Shown here piece after piece: positions 17,026-28,421 of a stretch of 40,644 nt of DNA (position 1 is the first letter of the stretch; every line of letters starts with the position of its first letter). Source of the DNA: Micromonospora sp. ALFpr18c. GTDB lineage: Bacteria > Actinomycetota > Actinomycetes > Mycobacteriales > Micromonosporaceae. The notes beneath the pieces are model-generated. The model saw only the letters and a program-made list of their open reading frames with translations, had not been told where the DNA came from and did not search any database. The stretch covers positions 1 through 40,644 of the forward strand of contig NZ_WBKR01000030.1 of NCBI RefSeq assembly GCF_008868155.1, read 5' to 3'. The position numbers and the translations under genes are program-made.

Positions 17026-17124
17026 TGACAAAGATCGACCCCCGCCGACAGTCACTGCGAGGGACGTGAATAGTGTGATTTTCGTCAAGCACCGAGGGCA
17101 GGGAAGGACGAGCAGGAGAAAACG

Positions 17125-17490
17125 ATGTCGCTCTCGCCTTACGCACCGATCATCGGGCTGTTCGCCCTCGCCGCGGCGTTCTCGCTGTTCTCCGTTGGCG
17201 CCGCCCGCTTCGCCGGTCCCCGTCGATACAACAAGGCCAAACTCGAGGCTTACGAGTGCGGCATCGAGCCCAGCCCCCAGCCGGTCGGCGGCGGGCGGTT
17301 CCCGATCAAGTTCTACCTGACGGCGATGCTCTTCATCGTCTTCGACATCGAGATCATCTTCCTCTACCCCTGGGCGGTCTCGTTCGACGCCCTGCCGATC
17401 TTCGGCTTCGTGGAGATGGTCCTGTTCATCGTCGCGGTCTTCGTCGCGTACGCCTACGTGTGGCGGCGCGGCGGCCTGGACTGGGACTGA
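17125..17490 (+). CDS. nuoA: NADH-quinone oxidoreductase subunit A
   Basis: NuoA is a small three-helix membrane subunit of complex I near the quinone channel. The 121-residue product has helices at about 7-28, 62-82 and 92-112, the conserved loop YECGIEP that seals the quinone cavity, and [13 protein letters not shown] with its conserved acidic residues. AGGAG lies 8 nt before ATG 17125. First gene of the 14-gene nuo operon. Confidence 0.95.
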   Translation: MSLSPYAPIIGLFALAAAFSLFSVGAARFAGPRRYNKAKLEAYECGIEPSPQPVGGGRFPIKFYLTAMLFIVFDIEIIFLYPWAVSFDALPIFGFVEMVLFIVAVFVAYAYVWRRGGLDWD

Positions 17491-17504
17491 GGAAGGAACG
17501 TCAG

Positions 17505-18182
17505 ATGGGCATCGAGGAGAAGCTTCCCGCCGGCGTCCTGCTCACCTCGGTGGAGAAGCTGGTCAACTGGTCCCGGAAGTCGTCCGTCTGGGGCGCCACC
17601 TTCGGCCTGGCCTGCTGCGCCATCGAGATGATGGCCGCCGGTGGTCCGCACTACGACATGGGCCGCTGGGGCATGGAGGTCTTCCGGGCCTCGCCCCGGC
17701 AGGCCGACCTGATGATCGTCGCCGGCCGGGTGAGTCAGAAGATGGCCCCGGTGCTGCGGCAGATCTACGACCAGATGGCCGAGCCCCGCTGGGTGCTCTC
17801 GATGGGCGTCTGCGCCAGCAGCGGCGGCATGTTCAACAACTACGCGATCGTGCAGGGCGTCGACCACGTGGTGCCGGTCGACATGTACCTGCCCGGGTGC
17901 CCGCCCCGGCCGGAGATGCTCATCGACGCGATCCTCAAGCTCCGCGAGAAGATCATGTACGAGCCGCTGGGCCCGAACGGCCGCAAGATGCTGGCCGCCC
18001 GTCAGGAGCGCGGCGACGTCCCGGTCGTGCCCTACGGCTCCATGCCGTCGTCGTACCGCAGTGACAAGACCCGCCGTGCCGAGTGGACCCGCGCGGTCCG
18101 CGAGGGCCGCGAGGAGCAGCTGCGCATCGAGAACTGGATGAACGCCCAGAACCACCTCCACCCGCAGGCAGGCCCCAAATGA
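17505..18182 (+). CDS. nuoB: NADH-quinone oxidoreductase subunit B
   Basis: NuoB carries cluster N2, the last Fe-S centre, which reduces the quinone. The 225-residue product has all four ligands: C37-C38 (GLACCAIEM), C103 ([10 protein letters not shown]) and C132 (LPGCPPRPE). The first helix [14 protein letters not shown] lines the quinone site. AGGAAGGA precedes ATG 17505. The C-terminus extends about 50 residues beyond the core (LHPQAGPK end), as is usual in actinobacteria. Its last codon and stop overlap the nuoC start (ATGA). Confidence 0.96.
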   Translation: MGIEEKLPAGVLLTSVEKLVNWSRKSSVWGATFGLACCAIEMMAAGGPHYDMGRWGMEVFRASPRQADLMIVAGRVSQKMAPVLRQIYDQMAEPRWVLSMGVCASSGGMFNNYAIVQGVDHVVPVDMYLPGCPPRPEMLIDAILKLREKIMYEPLGPNGRKMLAARQERGDVPVVPYGSMPSSYRSDKTRRAEWTRAVREGREEQLRIENWMNAQNHLHPQAGPK

Positions 18183-18907
18183 GCGACAAGCCCAACGACG
18201 GCGGCGTACCGCTGCCGGTGGTGCCGGCCGGTGCCACCGGTGGTGCCCCGGCCGAGTTCCCGCCGGCCAGCCCGGCCGGTCGCGGGATGTTCGGCAACCA
18301 CGGCAGCGGTGACGTGTCCGGCTACGGCGGCCTGGTCCGCCAGCGCCAGCCGATCGAGGAAACCCCCCGTCCGTACGGCGGTTACTTCGACGAGGTGCGC
18401 GACGCGCTGGAGGAGGCGTATCCGCACTTCGGTGACGCGATCGAGAAGGTCGTGGTGGACCGGGGCGAGCTGACCCTGCACGTACGCCCGGAGCGGATCG
18501 CCGAGGTCTGCCAGGTGATGCGTGACGACCTGGCGCTGCGCTTCGAGCTGTGCTCCTCGGTGTCCGGGGTGGACTACCTGGGCGCCGACGAACGTCGGCT
18601 GCACGTGATCTACCAGCTCACCTCGATGACCTACCGGCGTCGGGTCCGGCTGGAGGCCGCGGTCTCCGCCGAGGCCCCGCACCTGCCCAGCGTGACCGCG
18701 GTCTATCCGACGGCGGACTGGCAGGAGCGGGAGGCGTACGACATGTTCGGCATCGTCTTCGACGGCCACCCCAACCTGACCCGGATCCTCATGCCGGACG
18801 ACTGGGAGGGCCACCCGCAGCGCAAGGACTACCCGCTCGGTGGCGTGGCGGTCGAGTACAAGGGCGCTGAGATTCCGCCGCCGGACCGGAGGAGGTCCTA
18901 CCAGTGA
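18179..18907 (+). CDS. nuoC: NADH-quinone oxidoreductase subunit C
   Basis: NuoC is the 30-kDa structural subunit next to NuoD in the connecting arm. The 242-residue product has a Pro/Gly-rich N-terminal extension (about residues 1-65) before the conserved domain, which holds [14 protein letters not shown] and the signature [20 protein letters not shown] (about 183-202) followed by [20 protein letters not shown]. It starts in the nuoB stop and ends in a GTGA overlap with nuoD. NuoC and NuoD are separate here, not fused. Confidence 0.95.
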   Translation: MSDKPNDGGVPLPVVPAGATGGAPAEFPPASPAGRGMFGNHGSGDVSGYGGLVRQRQPIEETPRPYGGYFDEVRDALEEAYPHFGDAIEKVVVDRGELTLHVRPERIAEVCQVMRDDLALRFELCSSVSGVDYLGADERRLHVIYQLTSMTYRRRVRLEAAVSAEAPHLPSVTAVYPTADWQEREAYDMFGIVFDGHPNLTRILMPDDWEGHPQRKDYPLGGVAVEYKGAEIPPPDRRRSYQ

Positions 18908-20229
18908 CCACGTCGAACTATGCGACCGAGCGGGAGACCACCGAGGGTCGGGTCTTCACCGTCACCGGTGGCGACTGGGACACCATCGTCTCGGGCACCG
19001 ACCCGATCAACGACGAGCGGATCGTCGTCAACATGGGTCCGCAGCACCCGTCCACGCACGGCGTACTGCGGCTGATCCTGGAGCTGGAGGGCGAGACGGT
19101 CCGCGAGGCCCGTTCCGTCGTCGGCTACCTGCACACCGGCATCGAGAAGAACCTCGAATACCGCAACTGGGTGCAGGGTTCGACGTTCGTGACCCGGATG
19201 GACTACCTCGCCCCGATCTTCAACGAGACGGCGTACGCCCTCGCCGTGGAGAAGCTGCTCGGCATCACCGACGACATCACCGAGCGGGCCACCACCATCC
19301 GCGTGCTGATGATGGAGCTCAACCGGATCTCGTCGCACCTGGTCTGGCTGGCCACCACCGGCATGGAGCTGGGCGCGATCTCGATCATGCTGTACGGCTT
19401 CCGGGAGCGGGAGTACATCCTCGACATCTTCGAGACCATCACGGGTCTGCGGATGAACCACGCGTACGTCCGGCCGGGCGGTGTGGCGCAGGACGTGCCG
19501 GACGCGGCGATCGTCAAGATCCGCGAGTTCCTGAAGATGATGCCGAAGAAGCTCAAGGAGTACGAGGACCTGCTCTCCGGCCAGCCGATCTGGACCGAGC
19601 GTACGAAGAACGTGGCGGTGCTGGACGTGACCGGCTGCCTGGCGCTCGGTGTCACCGGCCCGGTGCTGCGCTCCGCCGGCCTCGCCTGGGACCTGCGCAA
19701 GACCATGCCGTACTGCGGCTACGAGACGTACGAGTTCGACGTGCCGACCCACCCCGACGGTGACGTGTGGGGCCGCTACCTGGTCCGGCTCGCCGAGATC
19801 CGCGAGTCGATGAAGCTGGTCGAGCAGGCGCTGGACCGGCTGAAGCCGGGTCCGGTGATGGTCGCCGACCGCAAGATCGCGTGGCCGGCGCAGCTGGCCA
19901 TCGGCGTCGACGGCATGGGCAACTCGCTGGAGCACGTCGCGAAGATCATGGGTCAGTCGATGGAGTCGCTGATCCACCACTTCAAGCTGGTCACCGAGGG
20001 CTTCCGGGTTCCGCCCGGCCAGGTGTACGTCGGCATCGAGTCGCCGCGCGGCGAGCTGGGCGTGCACGCGGTCTCCGACGGCGGCACGCGGCCGTACCGG
20101 GTGCACTACCGGGAGCCGAGCTTCGTCAACCTCCAGGCCCTGCCGGCGATGGCCGAGGGCGGCCTGATCGCCGACGTGATCGCCGGCGGCGCCTCGCTGG
20201 ACCCCGTGATGGGTGGGTGTGACCGATGA
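18904..20229 (+). CDS. nuoD: NADH-quinone oxidoreductase subunit D
   Basis: NuoD, the 49-kDa subunit, forms the quinone-binding pocket with NuoB and is related to [NiFe]-hydrogenase large subunits. The 441-residue product has [20 protein letters not shown], whose His and later Tyr contact the quinone head, then [36 protein letters not shown] and a C-terminus ending [12 protein letters not shown] 18904 overlaps the nuoC stop; the end overlaps nuoE (ATGA). Confidence 0.96.
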   Translation: MTTSNYATERETTEGRVFTVTGGDWDTIVSGTDPINDERIVVNMGPQHPSTHGVLRLILELEGETVREARSVVGYLHTGIEKNLEYRNWVQGSTFVTRMDYLAPIFNETAYALAVEKLLGITDDITERATTIRVLMMELNRISSHLVWLATTGMELGAISIMLYGFREREYILDIFETITGLRMNHAYVRPGGVAQDVPDAAIVKIREFLKMMPKKLKEYEDLLSGQPIWTERTKNVAVLDVTGCLALGVTGPVLRSAGLAWDLRKTMPYCGYETYEFDVPTHPDGDVWGRYLVRLAEIRESMKLVEQALDRLKPGPVMVADRKIAWPAQLAIGVDGMGNSLEHVAKIMGQSMESLIHHFKLVTEGFRVPPGQVYVGIESPRGELGVHAVSDGGTRPYRVHYREPSFVNLQALPAMAEGGLIADVIAGGASLDPVMGGCDR

Positions 20230-21425
20230 GTGTTGTCTTCACCGACGAGACGCGGGAGCGGGCGCGCGAGATCATCGCCCGTTACCCGGCGGACCGGTCC
20301 CGCTCGGCGCTGCTGCCGCTGCTGCACCTGGTCCAGGCCGAGGAGGGGTACGTCTCCCCGGCCGGTGTGGCGTTCTGCGCCGAGGTGCTCGGGTTGAACA
20401 AGGCCCAGGTGGGCGCGGTGGCCACCTTCTACACCATGTACAAGCGCAAGCCGACCGGTGACTTCCTGGTCAGCGTCTGCACCAACACCATGTGCAACGT
20501 GCTCGGTGGCCAGGAGGTCTACGACACGCTCTCCGAGCACCTGGGTGTCGGGCACGACGAGACGACCGCCGACGGCACGATCACGCTGGAGCACGCCGAG
20601 TGCCTGGCGGCCTGCGACTACGGCCCGGTGATGACCGTCAACTACGACTTCTTCGACGGCGTCGACCCGTCGACGGCCCGCGGCGTCGTCGACGAGCTGC
20701 GCGCGGGCGGGCGGCCGATGCCGACCCGGGGCGCCCGGCTCTGCACGCTCAAGGAGATGGCGGTGCAGCTCGCCGGTTTCGCCGACGAGCGCGACGGCGC
20801 GGTCGCCGACGGCGGGCCGGGCGAGCCCACCCTGCGCGGGCTGCGGCTGGCGCAGCAGCACGGCGTCTCGGTGCCGGGCTTCGACCCGAACACCCCGATC
20901 CGCAGCAAGGCGGAGGCGGACAAGGCCGCCGCCGAGGCGAAGGCGAAGGCGGAGGCCGCCAAGCCGGCGCCCGCCGAGGCCAGTGCTGCCCCGGTGAAGG
21001 GTGGCGACGGGGCGTCCGCCCCGACGGGGGCCGCCGGGGTCGCCGGGCCGGCGAAGCCGGCAGACGCCACTGAGCCGGCGAAGCCGGCAGACGCCACCGG
21101 CAGCACCACGCGGGACGTCACGGCACCGGACGGCAAGTCGCCGCAGGTGCGTACCGCCGAGACCCGGCAGCCGGACGCGGCCACCGCCGTGGCGGACGCC
21201 CCGGGCACGAAGGTTCCGGTGGACGGCACCGGCACCGCGCCCGCGGCTGGCGACGCGCGGGCGGCCGAGGCCGCCGGCGTGGCGGCCAACGCGCCGGCCG
21301 GCGACGGCAAGCCCGCCGGCGACGAGGCCGGGGCGCAGGAGCGCAACCTCACCGAAGCGAAGGCTGGCACGGACGCCGACGGCGCCGGACCGGCGGACGC
21401 GAGCGAAACGGGGGCCCAGAAGTGA
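20226..21425 (+). CDS. nuoE: NADH-quinone oxidoreductase subunit E with long disordered C-terminal tail
   Basis: NuoE is the 24-kDa thioredoxin-like subunit holding [2Fe-2S] cluster N1a in the NADH module. Ligands are C85 and C90 (SVCTNTMC) and C126 and C130 (ECLAAC). The core ends near residue 225. The remaining ~170 residues are Ala/Pro/Lys/Asp-rich, without predicted structure, and contain a tandem [18 protein letters not shown] repeat encoded by two 27-bp units at 21047-21073 and 21074-21100. Usual NuoE length is 160-250 residues, so 399 is long, though tails occur in related actinomycetes. It overlaps nuoD and nuoF by 4 nt each. Confidence 0.95.
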   Translation: MSVVFTDETRERAREIIARYPADRSRSALLPLLHLVQAEEGYVSPAGVAFCAEVLGLNKAQVGAVATFYTMYKRKPTGDFLVSVCTNTMCNVLGGQEVYDTLSEHLGVGHDETTADGTITLEHAECLAACDYGPVMTVNYDFFDGVDPSTARGVVDELRAGGRPMPTRGARLCTLKEMAVQLAGFADERDGAVADGGPGEPTLRGLRLAQQHGVSVPGFDPNTPIRSKAEADKAAAEAKAKAEAAKPAPAEASAAPVKGGDGASAPTGAAGVAGPAKPADATEPAKPADATGSTTRDVTAPDGKSPQVRTAETRQPDAATAVADAPGTKVPVDGTGTAPAAGDARAAEAAGVAANAPAGDGKPAGDEAGAQERNLTEAKAGTDADGAGPADASETGAQK

Positions 21426-22738
21426 CCACTCCCCGCCCGGAGACGTTGGCCAAGCTGACGCCGGTGCTGACCAAGCGCTGGCTGTCGCCGGACGCCTGGC
21501 GGATCGGCACCTACGAGCAGCTCGACGGCTACGCCGCGCTGCGCAAGGCGCTCAAGGCCCACCCGGACGACCTGATCCAGCTGATCAAGGACTCCGGGCT
21601 GCGCGGCCGTGGCGGCGCCGGCTTCCCCACCGGACTCAAGTGGGGCTTCATCCCGCAGGGTGACGGGAAGCCGCACTACCTGGTGGTCAACGCCGACGAG
21701 GGCGAGCCGGGCACCTGCAAGGACCTGCCGCTGATGACCCACGACCCGCACGCGCTGGTCGAGGGCGTCATCATCGCGTCGTACGCGATCCGGGCCAGCC
21801 GCGCCTACATCTACATCCGGGGCGAGGCCGTGCACGCCGCACGTCGGCTGCGCAACGCCGTCCAGGAGGCGTACGACAAGGGCTACCTCGGCCGGAACAT
21901 CCTGCGCAGCGGCTACGACCTGGAACTGGTCGTGCACTCCGGCGCCGGGGCGTACATCTGCGGCGAGGAGACGGCTCTGCTGGACTCGCTGGAGGGGTTC
22001 CGGGGTCAGCCCCGGCTGCGCCCGCCGTTCCCGGCCACCCACGGCCTCTACGCCAGCCCGACGGTGGTGAACAATGTCGGCACCATCGCCAGCGTGCCGC
22101 CGATCGTGCTCGGTGGGGCCGACTGGTGGAAGACCATGGGCACCGAGAAGTCCTCCGGTCCGATGATCTACTCGCTCTCCGGTCGGGTCGCCAACCCCGG
22201 CCAGTACGAGTGCTCGATGGGTGTCACGCTGCGCGAGCTGCTGGAGCTGGCCGGCGGGATGCAGCCCGGTCACAACCTGCGGTTCTGGACTCCGGGCGGA
22301 TCGTCCACGCCGTTGCTCGCGGCCGAGCACCTGGACGTGCCACTGGACTTCGAGGGGGTGGCGGCGGCCGGCTCGATCCTGGGCACCACGGCCACCCAGA
22401 TCTTCTCCGACCAGGACTGCCCGGTGTACGCGACGTACCGGTGGCTGGAGTTCTACCACCACGAGTCGTGCGGCAAGTGCACCCCGTGCCGCGAGGGCAA
22501 CTACTGGATGGTCCGGGTCTACCGGCGGATCCTCGCCGGTCAGGGCACCCACGAGGACCTGGACACCCTTCTGGACACCTGCGACAACATCCTCGGCCGC
22601 TCGTTCTGCGGTCTGGGTGACGGCGCGACCAGCTCGGTGACCTCGTCGCTGAAGTACTTCAAGCAGGACTACCTCGACTACATCGAGGGACGTACCGCGC
22701 CGAAGCTGTCGGACAAGCAGCTGGTGGGAGCCCACTAA
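21422..22738 (+). CDS. nuoF: NADH-quinone oxidoreductase subunit F
   Basis: NuoF binds NADH and FMN and takes the first hydride. The 438-residue product has [10 protein letters not shown] (62-71, nucleotide binding), [14 protein letters not shown] (FMN site), [19 protein letters not shown] (NADH/FMN loop), and cluster N3 ligands C350, C353, C356 ([11 protein letters not shown]) and C396. GTG 21422 overlaps the nuoE stop. The TAA stop shares one base with the nuoG ATG (TAATG). Confidence 0.96.
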   Translation: MTTPRPETLAKLTPVLTKRWLSPDAWRIGTYEQLDGYAALRKALKAHPDDLIQLIKDSGLRGRGGAGFPTGLKWGFIPQGDGKPHYLVVNADEGEPGTCKDLPLMTHDPHALVEGVIIASYAIRASRAYIYIRGEAVHAARRLRNAVQEAYDKGYLGRNILRSGYDLELVVHSGAGAYICGEETALLDSLEGFRGQPRLRPPFPATHGLYASPTVVNNVGTIASVPPIVLGGADWWKTMGTEKSSGPMIYSLSGRVANPGQYECSMGVTLRELLELAGGMQPGHNLRFWTPGGSSTPLLAAEHLDVPLDFEGVAAAGSILGTTATQIFSDQDCPVYATYRWLEFYHHESCGKCTPCREGNYWMVRVYRRILAGQGTHEDLDTLLDTCDNILGRSFCGLGDGATSSVTSSLKYFKQDYLDYIEGRTAPKLSDKQLVGAH

Positions 22739-25299
22739 TGACCGACGTAGCCAAGCAGACCGAGACCGTCACCCTCACCATCGACGGCATCGAGGTCACC
22801 GCCCCCAAGGGGACGCTGCTGATCCGGGTCGCCGAGCAGATGGGCACCGAGATCCCCCGGTTCTGCGACCACCCGCTGCTGGCCCCGGCCGGCGCGTGCC
22901 GGCAGTGCCTGGTCGAGGTGGAGGGGCAGCGCAAGCCGGTCGCCTCGTGCACCCAGACCGTCGCCGACGGCATGGTCGTGCGGACGCAGATCACCTCCCC
23001 GGTCGCCAAGAAGGCGCAGGAGGGGGTGATGGAGCTGCTGCTGCTCAACCACCCACTGGACTGCCCGATGTGTGACAAGGGCGGCGAGTGCCCCCTGCAG
23101 AACCAGGCGATGTCCACCGGCCGCACCGACTCGCGCTTCCACGAGCACAAGCGGGAGTACGAGAAGCCGATGGCGATCAGCAGCCAGGTGCTGCTGGACC
23201 GCGAGCGCTGCGTGCTCTGCCAGCGGTGCACCCGGTTCTCCGAGGAGATCGCCGGCGACAAGTTCATCGACCTGATGGGCCGGTCGTCCGCCGAGGAGAT
23301 CAACATCTACCGGGACGACGCGTATGGAGGGAAAGCGGACGACGGCAGTGCTGGCCGCACCGACTCGGCCTCCGCTGGCGCTCCGGATTTCGCCGGTGGT
23401 GACGTCCCGTTCAACTCCTACTTCTCCGGTAACACCGTGCAGATCTGCCCGGTGGGTGCGCTCACCGGTTCCCAGTACCGGTTCCGCGCCCGCCCGTTCG
23501 ACCTGGTGTCCAGCCCCAGCGTCTGCGAGCACTGCTCGGCCGGCTGCGGGCAGCGCACCGACTGGCGTCGCGGCAAGGCGCTGCGCCGCCTGGCCGGTGA
23601 CGAGCCGGAGGTGAACGAGGAGTGGAACTGCGACAAGGGCCGGTGGGGCTTCCAGTACGCCCGCGCCACCGACCGGCTGACCACCCCGCTGGTCCGCGAC
23701 GAGCGCACCGGCGAGCTGCGCGAGGCGTCCTGGAGTGAGGCGCTCACCGTGGCCGCCGAGGGGCTGCACGCGGCCCGGGAGGGCGGGCAGGGCACGGCGG
23801 TGCTCACCGGCGGCCGGCTGACCGTCGAGGACGCCTACGCGTACGCGAAGTTCGCCCGGGTCGCCCTGAACACCAACGACATCGACTTCCGGGCCCGGCC
23901 GGTCTCCCGCGAGGAGGCCGACTTCCTGGCCAGCTCGGTCGCCGGGGTCACCGACGTCACCTACACCGACGTGGAGAACGCGCCGGCGGTGGTGCTGGTC
24001 GGCCTGGAGCCGGAGGAGGAGTGCCCCATCCTCTTCCTGCGGCTGCGCAAGGCGTACCTGAAGAAGACCCTGACGGTGTACGCGCTGGCGCCGTTCGCCA
24101 CCCGCGGCCTGGAGAAGCTCGGTGCCAAGCTGGCCCGGGTGGTGCCGGGCGAGGAGGCCAGCGTGCTTGCCGAGCACGCCACGGTCACCGAGGCGCTGAG
24201 CGCGCCGGGCGCGATCCTGATCGTCGGCGAGCGGCTGGCCAGCGTGCCGGGTGGGCTCTCCGCCGCGGCGGACGTGGCCCGGCGTACCGGTGCGAAGCTG
24301 GCCTGGGTGCCGCGACGCGCGGGTGACCGTGGCGCGGTCGACGCGGGCTGCCTGCCCAACCTGCTCCCGGGTGGCCGGCTGGTCACCGAGCCGGCGGCGC
24401 GGGCCGAGCTGGGCGAGGCGTGGGACATACCGGCCGGGGTGATCCCGAGCCAGGCCGGTCGGGACACCGATCAGATCCTGGCCGCCGCGGCCAACGGGCA
24501 GCTCGGCGCCCTGGTGGTCGGCGGTGTCGACCCGGCCGACCTGGCCGACCCTCGGCTGGCCGAGGCCGCTCTGGACGCGGTGCCGTTCCTGGTGAGCCTG
24601 GAACTGCGCGCCAGCGCGGTGACCCGACGCGCCAACGTGGTGCTGCCGGTCGCCCCGGTGGTCGAGAAGGCCGGCAGCTTCCTGGACTGGGAGGGTCGGC
24701 TGCGGCCGTTCGAGGCGGTGCTGGACACCGCCGCGATGACCGACGGCCGGGTCCTCGACGCGCTCGCCGCCCTGCTCGACGTGCGGCTCGGCACCGGCGA
24801 CGTGCTGAGTGTGCGTCGCGAGTTGGGCTCGCTGCCGGCCACCCGCACGTCCCGGCCGGCGGCACCGTCGGTGTCGCCGGGCGCGGTGCCGCACCCGGGC
24901 GCCGGAGAGGCCGTGCTGGCCACCTGGCACCAGCTGGTCGACCTCGGCACCCTGACCGACGGCGACGAGCACCTCGCCGGCACCGCCCGCCCGCCGGTCG
25001 TCCGGCTGGGCAAGGGCACCGCCGAGGCACTCGGTGTGGCCGACGGTGACGCGGTCACGGTCGGCACCGACCGGGGCGCGTTGACCCTGCCGGCCGAACT
25101 CACCGAGATGCCGGACGGCGTGGTCTGGCTGCCGACCAACTCACCCGGTGCGACCGTGCGACGCAGCCTCGGGGCGACGTCCGGCGCGGTCGTCCGGATC
25201 TCCGTTCCCGCACCGGGCGCGGCCGTTCCGGCCGGGCGCGTCGCGGCGGACGAGGCCGGTCTCCCGGGTCCGCTGCTCAATGCTGGGGGTGTCGAGTGA
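22738..25299 (+). CDS. nuoG: NADH-quinone oxidoreductase subunit G
   Basis: NuoG is the large Fe-S subunit of the NADH module. The 853-residue protein carries N1b (C43, C54, C57, C71), N5 with a histidine ligand (H105, C109, C112, C118), N4 (C158, C161, C164, C237) and the extra off-path cluster N7 (C263, C266, C270, C298; CEHCSAGC). The molybdopterin-oxidoreductase-like domain follows but binds no cofactor in this family. A Gly/Ala/Asp-rich insert (about 195-222) sits before [13 protein letters not shown] and looks like a flexible loop. The C-terminal part resembles a molybdopterin-dinucleotide-binding domain. It ends in a GTGA overlap with nuoH. Confidence 0.95.
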   Translation: MTDVAKQTETVTLTIDGIEVTAPKGTLLIRVAEQMGTEIPRFCDHPLLAPAGACRQCLVEVEGQRKPVASCTQTVADGMVVRTQITSPVAKKAQEGVMELLLLNHPLDCPMCDKGGECPLQNQAMSTGRTDSRFHEHKREYEKPMAISSQVLLDRERCVLCQRCTRFSEEIAGDKFIDLMGRSSAEEINIYRDDAYGGKADDGSAGRTDSASAGAPDFAGGDVPFNSYFSGNTVQICPVGALTGSQYRFRARPFDLVSSPSVCEHCSAGCGQRTDWRRGKALRRLAGDEPEVNEEWNCDKGRWGFQYARATDRLTTPLVRDERTGELREASWSEALTVAAEGLHAAREGGQGTAVLTGGRLTVEDAYAYAKFARVALNTNDIDFRARPVSREEADFLASSVAGVTDVTYTDVENAPAVVLVGLEPEEECPILFLRLRKAYLKKTLTVYALAPFATRGLEKLGAKLARVVPGEEASVLAEHATVTEALSAPGAILIVGERLASVPGGLSAAADVARRTGAKLAWVPRRAGDRGAVDAGCLPNLLPGGRLVTEPAARAELGEAWDIPAGVIPSQAGRDTDQILAAAANGQLGALVVGGVDPADLADPRLAEAALDAVPFLVSLELRASAVTRRANVVLPVAPVVEKAGSFLDWEGRLRPFEAVLDTAAMTDGRVLDALAALLDVRLGTGDVLSVRRELGSLPATRTSRPAAPSVSPGAVPHPGAGEAVLATWHQLVDLGTLTDGDEHLAGTARPPVVRLGKGTAEALGVADGDAVTVGTDRGALTLPAELTEMPDGVVWLPTNSPGATVRRSLGATSGAVVRISVPAPGAAVPAGRVAADEAGLPGPLLNAGGVE

Positions 25300-26642
25300 G
25301 GTACCTGGCGCAGGATCCGACGCTGGCCGACTTCGGCCGGGATCCGTGGTGGCTGGTCCTGGGCAAGATTGTCTTCGCGTTCGCCTTCGGTCTGCTGGCC
25401 ACCCTGCTCGGCGTCTGGTTCGAGCGGCGCGTGGTGGGCTACATGCAGGTGCGGCCCGGCCCCAACCAGGTCGGCCCGTTCGGTCTGCTGCAGACCCTCG
25501 CCGACGGCCTGAAGATGGCCTTCAAGGAGGACATCCTGCCGAAGGCGGCCGACAAGGTCGTCTACTTCTTCGCCCCGACCATCTCGGTGATCTGCGCGGT
25601 CACCGCGCTGTCGGTGGTGCCGTTCGGCCCGATGGTGAGCATCGCCGGTCACCACACGCCGTTGCAGGTCACCGACGTGCCGGTGGCGGTGCTGCTGCTG
25701 CTGGCCTGCTCATCGATGGGCGTGTACGGCATCGTGCTGGGCGGCTGGGCCTCCGGCTCGACGTACCCGCTCCTCGGCGGTCTGCGCTCCAGCGCCCAGA
25801 TGATCTCCTACGAGGTCGCCATGGGCCTGAGCATCGTCGCGGTGTTCATGACCGCCGGCACGATGAGCACCAGCGGGATCGTCGCCGCTCAGGGCGACGG
25901 CACCCAGCTGACCGTCTTCGGCACCGAGATCCCCGCGCCGGGCTGGTACGCGATCCTGCTGCTGCCCAGCTTCATCATCTTCTTCATCGCCACCGTGGGT
26001 GAGACCAACCGGGCGCCGTTCGACCTGCCCGAGGCCGAGTCCGAGCTGGTCGCCGGCTTCATGACGGAGTACAGCTCGCTGAAGTTCGCGCTCTTCATGC
26101 TCAGCGAGTACGTCGCGATGGTGACCATGTCCGCGGTCACCACCACGCTGTTCCTGGGCGGTTGGCGGGCACCCTGGCCGATCACCCTGTGGGAGGGCGC
26201 CAACTCCGGTTGGTGGCCGATGCTCTGGTTCTTCGGCAAGGTGATCGCGTTGGTCTTCGTGTTCGTGTGGCTGCGCGGCACGCTGCCCCGGCTGCGCTAC
26301 GACCAGTTCATGCGCTTCGGCTGGAAGGTCCTGCTGCCGATCAACCTGGTCTGGATCCTGGTCCTGTCGGGCCTGCGCTCCATCGAGGACTGGGACTCGC
26401 GCAGCAAGCTCATCGCCGTCGGCATCCCGGCCGGTGTCCTGCTGATCGCCACGCTGTTCTGGCCCAACCGCCGCCCGCAGCCGAAGCCGACGACGCAGGA
26501 ACAGGTGGACAGCCGGCCGTACGGGAGCTTCCCGCTGCCACCGATGGATCTACAGGTACCACCGAGCCCGCGTATCACGCGCGTGGTCGCCGAGCGGGAG
26601 CCGGCCAACATCGTCGCCGGCTCGGACTCCAGGGAGGTGTGA
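25296..26642 (+). CDS. nuoH: NADH-quinone oxidoreductase subunit H
   Basis: NuoH is the eight- or nine-helix membrane subunit that joins the two arms and lines the quinone channel. The 448-residue product has [20 protein letters not shown], the acidic loop [20 protein letters not shown] and [19 protein letters not shown] hydrophilic C-terminal extension of about 50 residues (from about 395) follows the last helix, as is usual in actinobacteria. GTG 25296 is in the nuoG stop; one base separates its stop from the nuoI GTG. Confidence 0.95.
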   Translation: MRYLAQDPTLADFGRDPWWLVLGKIVFAFAFGLLATLLGVWFERRVVGYMQVRPGPNQVGPFGLLQTLADGLKMAFKEDILPKAADKVVYFFAPTISVICAVTALSVVPFGPMVSIAGHHTPLQVTDVPVAVLLLLACSSMGVYGIVLGGWASGSTYPLLGGLRSSAQMISYEVAMGLSIVAVFMTAGTMSTSGIVAAQGDGTQLTVFGTEIPAPGWYAILLLPSFIIFFIATVGETNRAPFDLPEAESELVAGFMTEYSSLKFALFMLSEYVAMVTMSAVTTTLFLGGWRAPWPITLWEGANSGWWPMLWFFGKVIALVFVFVWLRGTLPRLRYDQFMRFGWKVLLPINLVWILVLSGLRSIEDWDSRSKLIAVGIPAGVLLIATLFWPNRRPQPKPTTQEQVDSRPYGSFPLPPMDLQVPPSPRITRVVAEREPANIVAGSDSREV

Positions 26643-26643
26643 C

Positions 26644-27285
26644 GTGGGCGCGATCACCGGAACGTTCAAGGGATTCGGTGTCACCTTCTCGCACATGTTC
26701 AGGAAGGTCGTCACCACCGACTACCCGTTCAAGCCGCCGGTGTCGGCGCCGCGCTACCACGGGCGGCACATCCTCAACCGGCACCCGGACGGCCTGGAGA
26801 AGTGCATCGGCTGCGAGTTGTGCGCCTGGGCCTGCCCGGCGGACGCGATCTACGTCGAGGGTGGCGACAACACCGACGACCAGCGCTTCTCGCCGGGTGA
26901 GCGGTACGCCAGCATCTACCAGATCAACTACGCGCGGTGCATCTTCTGCGGCCTGTGCATCGAGGCCTGCCCGACCCGTTCGCTGACCATGAGCAACGAG
27001 TACGAGCTGGCCCGGGACAACCGGCAGGACCTGATCTTCACGAAGGAGCAGTTGCTCGCGCCGCTGCTCGAAGGCATGGAGCAGCCGCCGCACCCGATGC
27101 GCCTGGGCGACAGCGAGAAGGACTACTACGTCGGCGCCCTGGACAATCCGGGCACCTCCGCCGGTGCCGAGACGTCCCCGATGGGCCCCGGCCGGTACCA
27201 GGTCGAGGAGCACCCCGGCGTGACGTTCCCGGGTGCCGAGCAGGCCGCCCAGCGCGCGGCGGCCGGCAAGGGAGAGCAAGCATGA
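26644..27285 (+). CDS. nuoI: NADH-quinone oxidoreductase subunit I
   Basis: NuoI is the ferredoxin-like subunit carrying clusters N6a and N6b. The 213-residue product has two CxxCxxCxxxCP motifs: C54, C57, C60, C64 ([12 protein letters not shown]) and C99, C102, C105, C109 ([12 protein letters not shown]). A hydrophilic C-terminal tail of about 60 residues follows the core. GTG 26644. Its stop overlaps the nuoJ ATG. Confidence 0.96.
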   Translation: MGAITGTFKGFGVTFSHMFRKVVTTDYPFKPPVSAPRYHGRHILNRHPDGLEKCIGCELCAWACPADAIYVEGGDNTDDQRFSPGERYASIYQINYARCIFCGLCIEACPTRSLTMSNEYELARDNRQDLIFTKEQLLAPLLEGMEQPPHPMRLGDSEKDYYVGALDNPGTSAGAETSPMGPGRYQVEEHPGVTFPGAEQAAQRAAAGKGEQA

Positions 27286-28052
27286 CCACGTCTACGGTGC
27301 TGGCCGCGGCGGGTGGGGTGTCCGGTGGTGAGGAGGTCACCTTCTGGATCCTCGCGCCGCTCGCGCTCATCGGCGCGATCGGGATGGTGGCGGCCCGCAA
27401 CGCGGTGCACTCCGCGCTCTGGCTGGTGCTCACCATGCTCTGCCTGGGCGTGTTCTACGTGCTCCAGGCCGGGCCGTTCATCGGCATGGTGCAGATCATC
27501 GTCTACACCGGCGCGATCATGATGCTCTTCCTGTTCGTGCTGATGCTGGTCGGCCGGGACGCCTCTGACTCGCTGATCGAGACGCTGCGCGGCCAGCGCG
27601 TCGCCGCGATCGTGCTGGGGCTGGGCTTCGCCGGCCTGGTCGGCGGCGCGCTCTACCGGGCGCTGGAGGGCACCACCGCGGTCGGCCTGGAGCAGGCCAA
27701 CGCGGAGGGCAACGTGCAGGGCATCGCCCGACTGCTCTTCACCAAGTACGTCTTCGCGTTCGAGCTGACCTCGGCGCTGCTGATCACCGCGGCGGTCGGC
27801 GCCATGGTGCTCGCGCACATCGAGCGGCGTAAGCAGGACAAGGTCGACCAGCCGTCGACGATGCGGGCCCGCTTCGCGCCGGGCAACTACCCCGGCCCCA
27901 AGCCGGGCCCGGGCGTCTTCGCGACCTCCTCCTCGGTGGCCACCCCGGCGCGGCTGCCGGACGGCCGGCTCACCGATCGGAGCACGCCGGACATCCTGCC
28001 GGTGCGGGAGCTGACCGCGCAGGAGACCACGCTGAAGGGTACGGATCGGTGA
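27282..28052 (+). CDS. nuoJ: NADH-quinone oxidoreductase subunit J
   Basis: NuoJ is a five-helix membrane subunit whose third helix holds the pi-bulge involved in proton coupling. The 256-residue product has [35 protein letters not shown] and [20 protein letters not shown] (about 67-86), the most conserved segment with its key tyrosine. The C-terminal ~80 residues are hydrophilic and longer than in enterobacteria. ATG 27282 overlaps the nuoI stop. Its stop lies within the 53-bp repeat at 28047. Confidence 0.94.
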   Translation: MTTSTVLAAAGGVSGGEEVTFWILAPLALIGAIGMVAARNAVHSALWLVLTMLCLGVFYVLQAGPFIGMVQIIVYTGAIMMLFLFVLMLVGRDASDSLIETLRGQRVAAIVLGLGFAGLVGGALYRALEGTTAVGLEQANAEGNVQGIARLLFTKYVFAFELTSALLITAAVGAMVLAHIERRKQDKVDQPSTMRARFAPGNYPGPKPGPGVFATSSSVATPARLPDGRLTDRSTPDILPVRELTAQETTLKGTDR

Positions 28053-28099
28053 GCGCGAGGAGTGCAGCGAAGCGGAGCCCCGCAGTCGCGAACGAAAGG
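28047..28099. repeat. 53-bp intra-operon repeat, copy 1 (nuoJ-nuoK)
   Basis: Starts CGGTGAGCGCGAGGAGTGCA at the nuoJ stop codon and ends at AAAGG. It matches 31942-31994 at 52 of 53 positions. It can fold weakly (GCGG-AGCC-CCGC core; CGCGA/TCGCG outer pair). It also forms most of the bridging micro-ORF at 28049-28114. Confidence 0.9.
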
Positions 28100-28114
28100 C
28101 GAGGCCAGTCATGA
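28049..28114 (+). other. bridging micro-ORF between nuoJ and nuoK (21 codons)
   Basis: GTG 28049 overlaps the nuoJ TGA; the frame stays open to TGA 28112-28114, which overlaps the nuoK ATG (28111-28113). The peptide begins [17 protein letters not shown] and is basic. It is almost the same as the micro-ORF before nuoN. Confidence 0.35.
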
Positions 28115-28410
28115 CGCCCGACTACTACCTGGTGTTGGCCGCGGTGCTGTTCACCATCGGTGCCGCCGGGGTGCTCGTGCGGCGCAACGCGATCGTGCTG
28201 TTCATGTGCGTGGAGCTGATGCTCAACGCGGCCAACCTGACGCTGGTCACCTTCAGCCGGATCAACGGCGACCTCAACGGTCAGATCATGGCGTTCTTCG
28301 TGATGGTCGTGGCGGCGGCCGAGGTCGTGGTCGGTCTCGCGATCATCATGTCCATCTTCCGGACGCGGCGCTCGGCGAGCGTCGACGACGCCAACCTGCT
28401 CAAGTACTAA
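28111..28410 (+). CDS. nuoK: NADH-quinone oxidoreductase subunit K
   Basis: NuoK is the three-helix MrpC-like subunit of the proton path. The 99-residue product has helices at about 4-22, 28-50 and 60-82, with the two essential glutamates in [13 protein letters not shown] and [15 protein letters not shown] lies 6-10 nt upstream. Ends TAA, 11 nt before nuoL. Confidence 0.95.
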   Translation: MTPDYYLVLAAVLFTIGAAGVLVRRNAIVLFMCVELMLNAANLTLVTFSRINGDLNGQIMAFFVMVVAAAEVVVGLAIIMSIFRTRRSASVDDANLLKY

Positions 28411-28421
28411 GGGGCAAGCAA

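Noticed and set aside
17074..17089. Second Rex-like site before nuoA (TGTGATTTTCGTCAAG)
   Set aside because: Only the left half-site is convincing; the right half does not match TTCACA.
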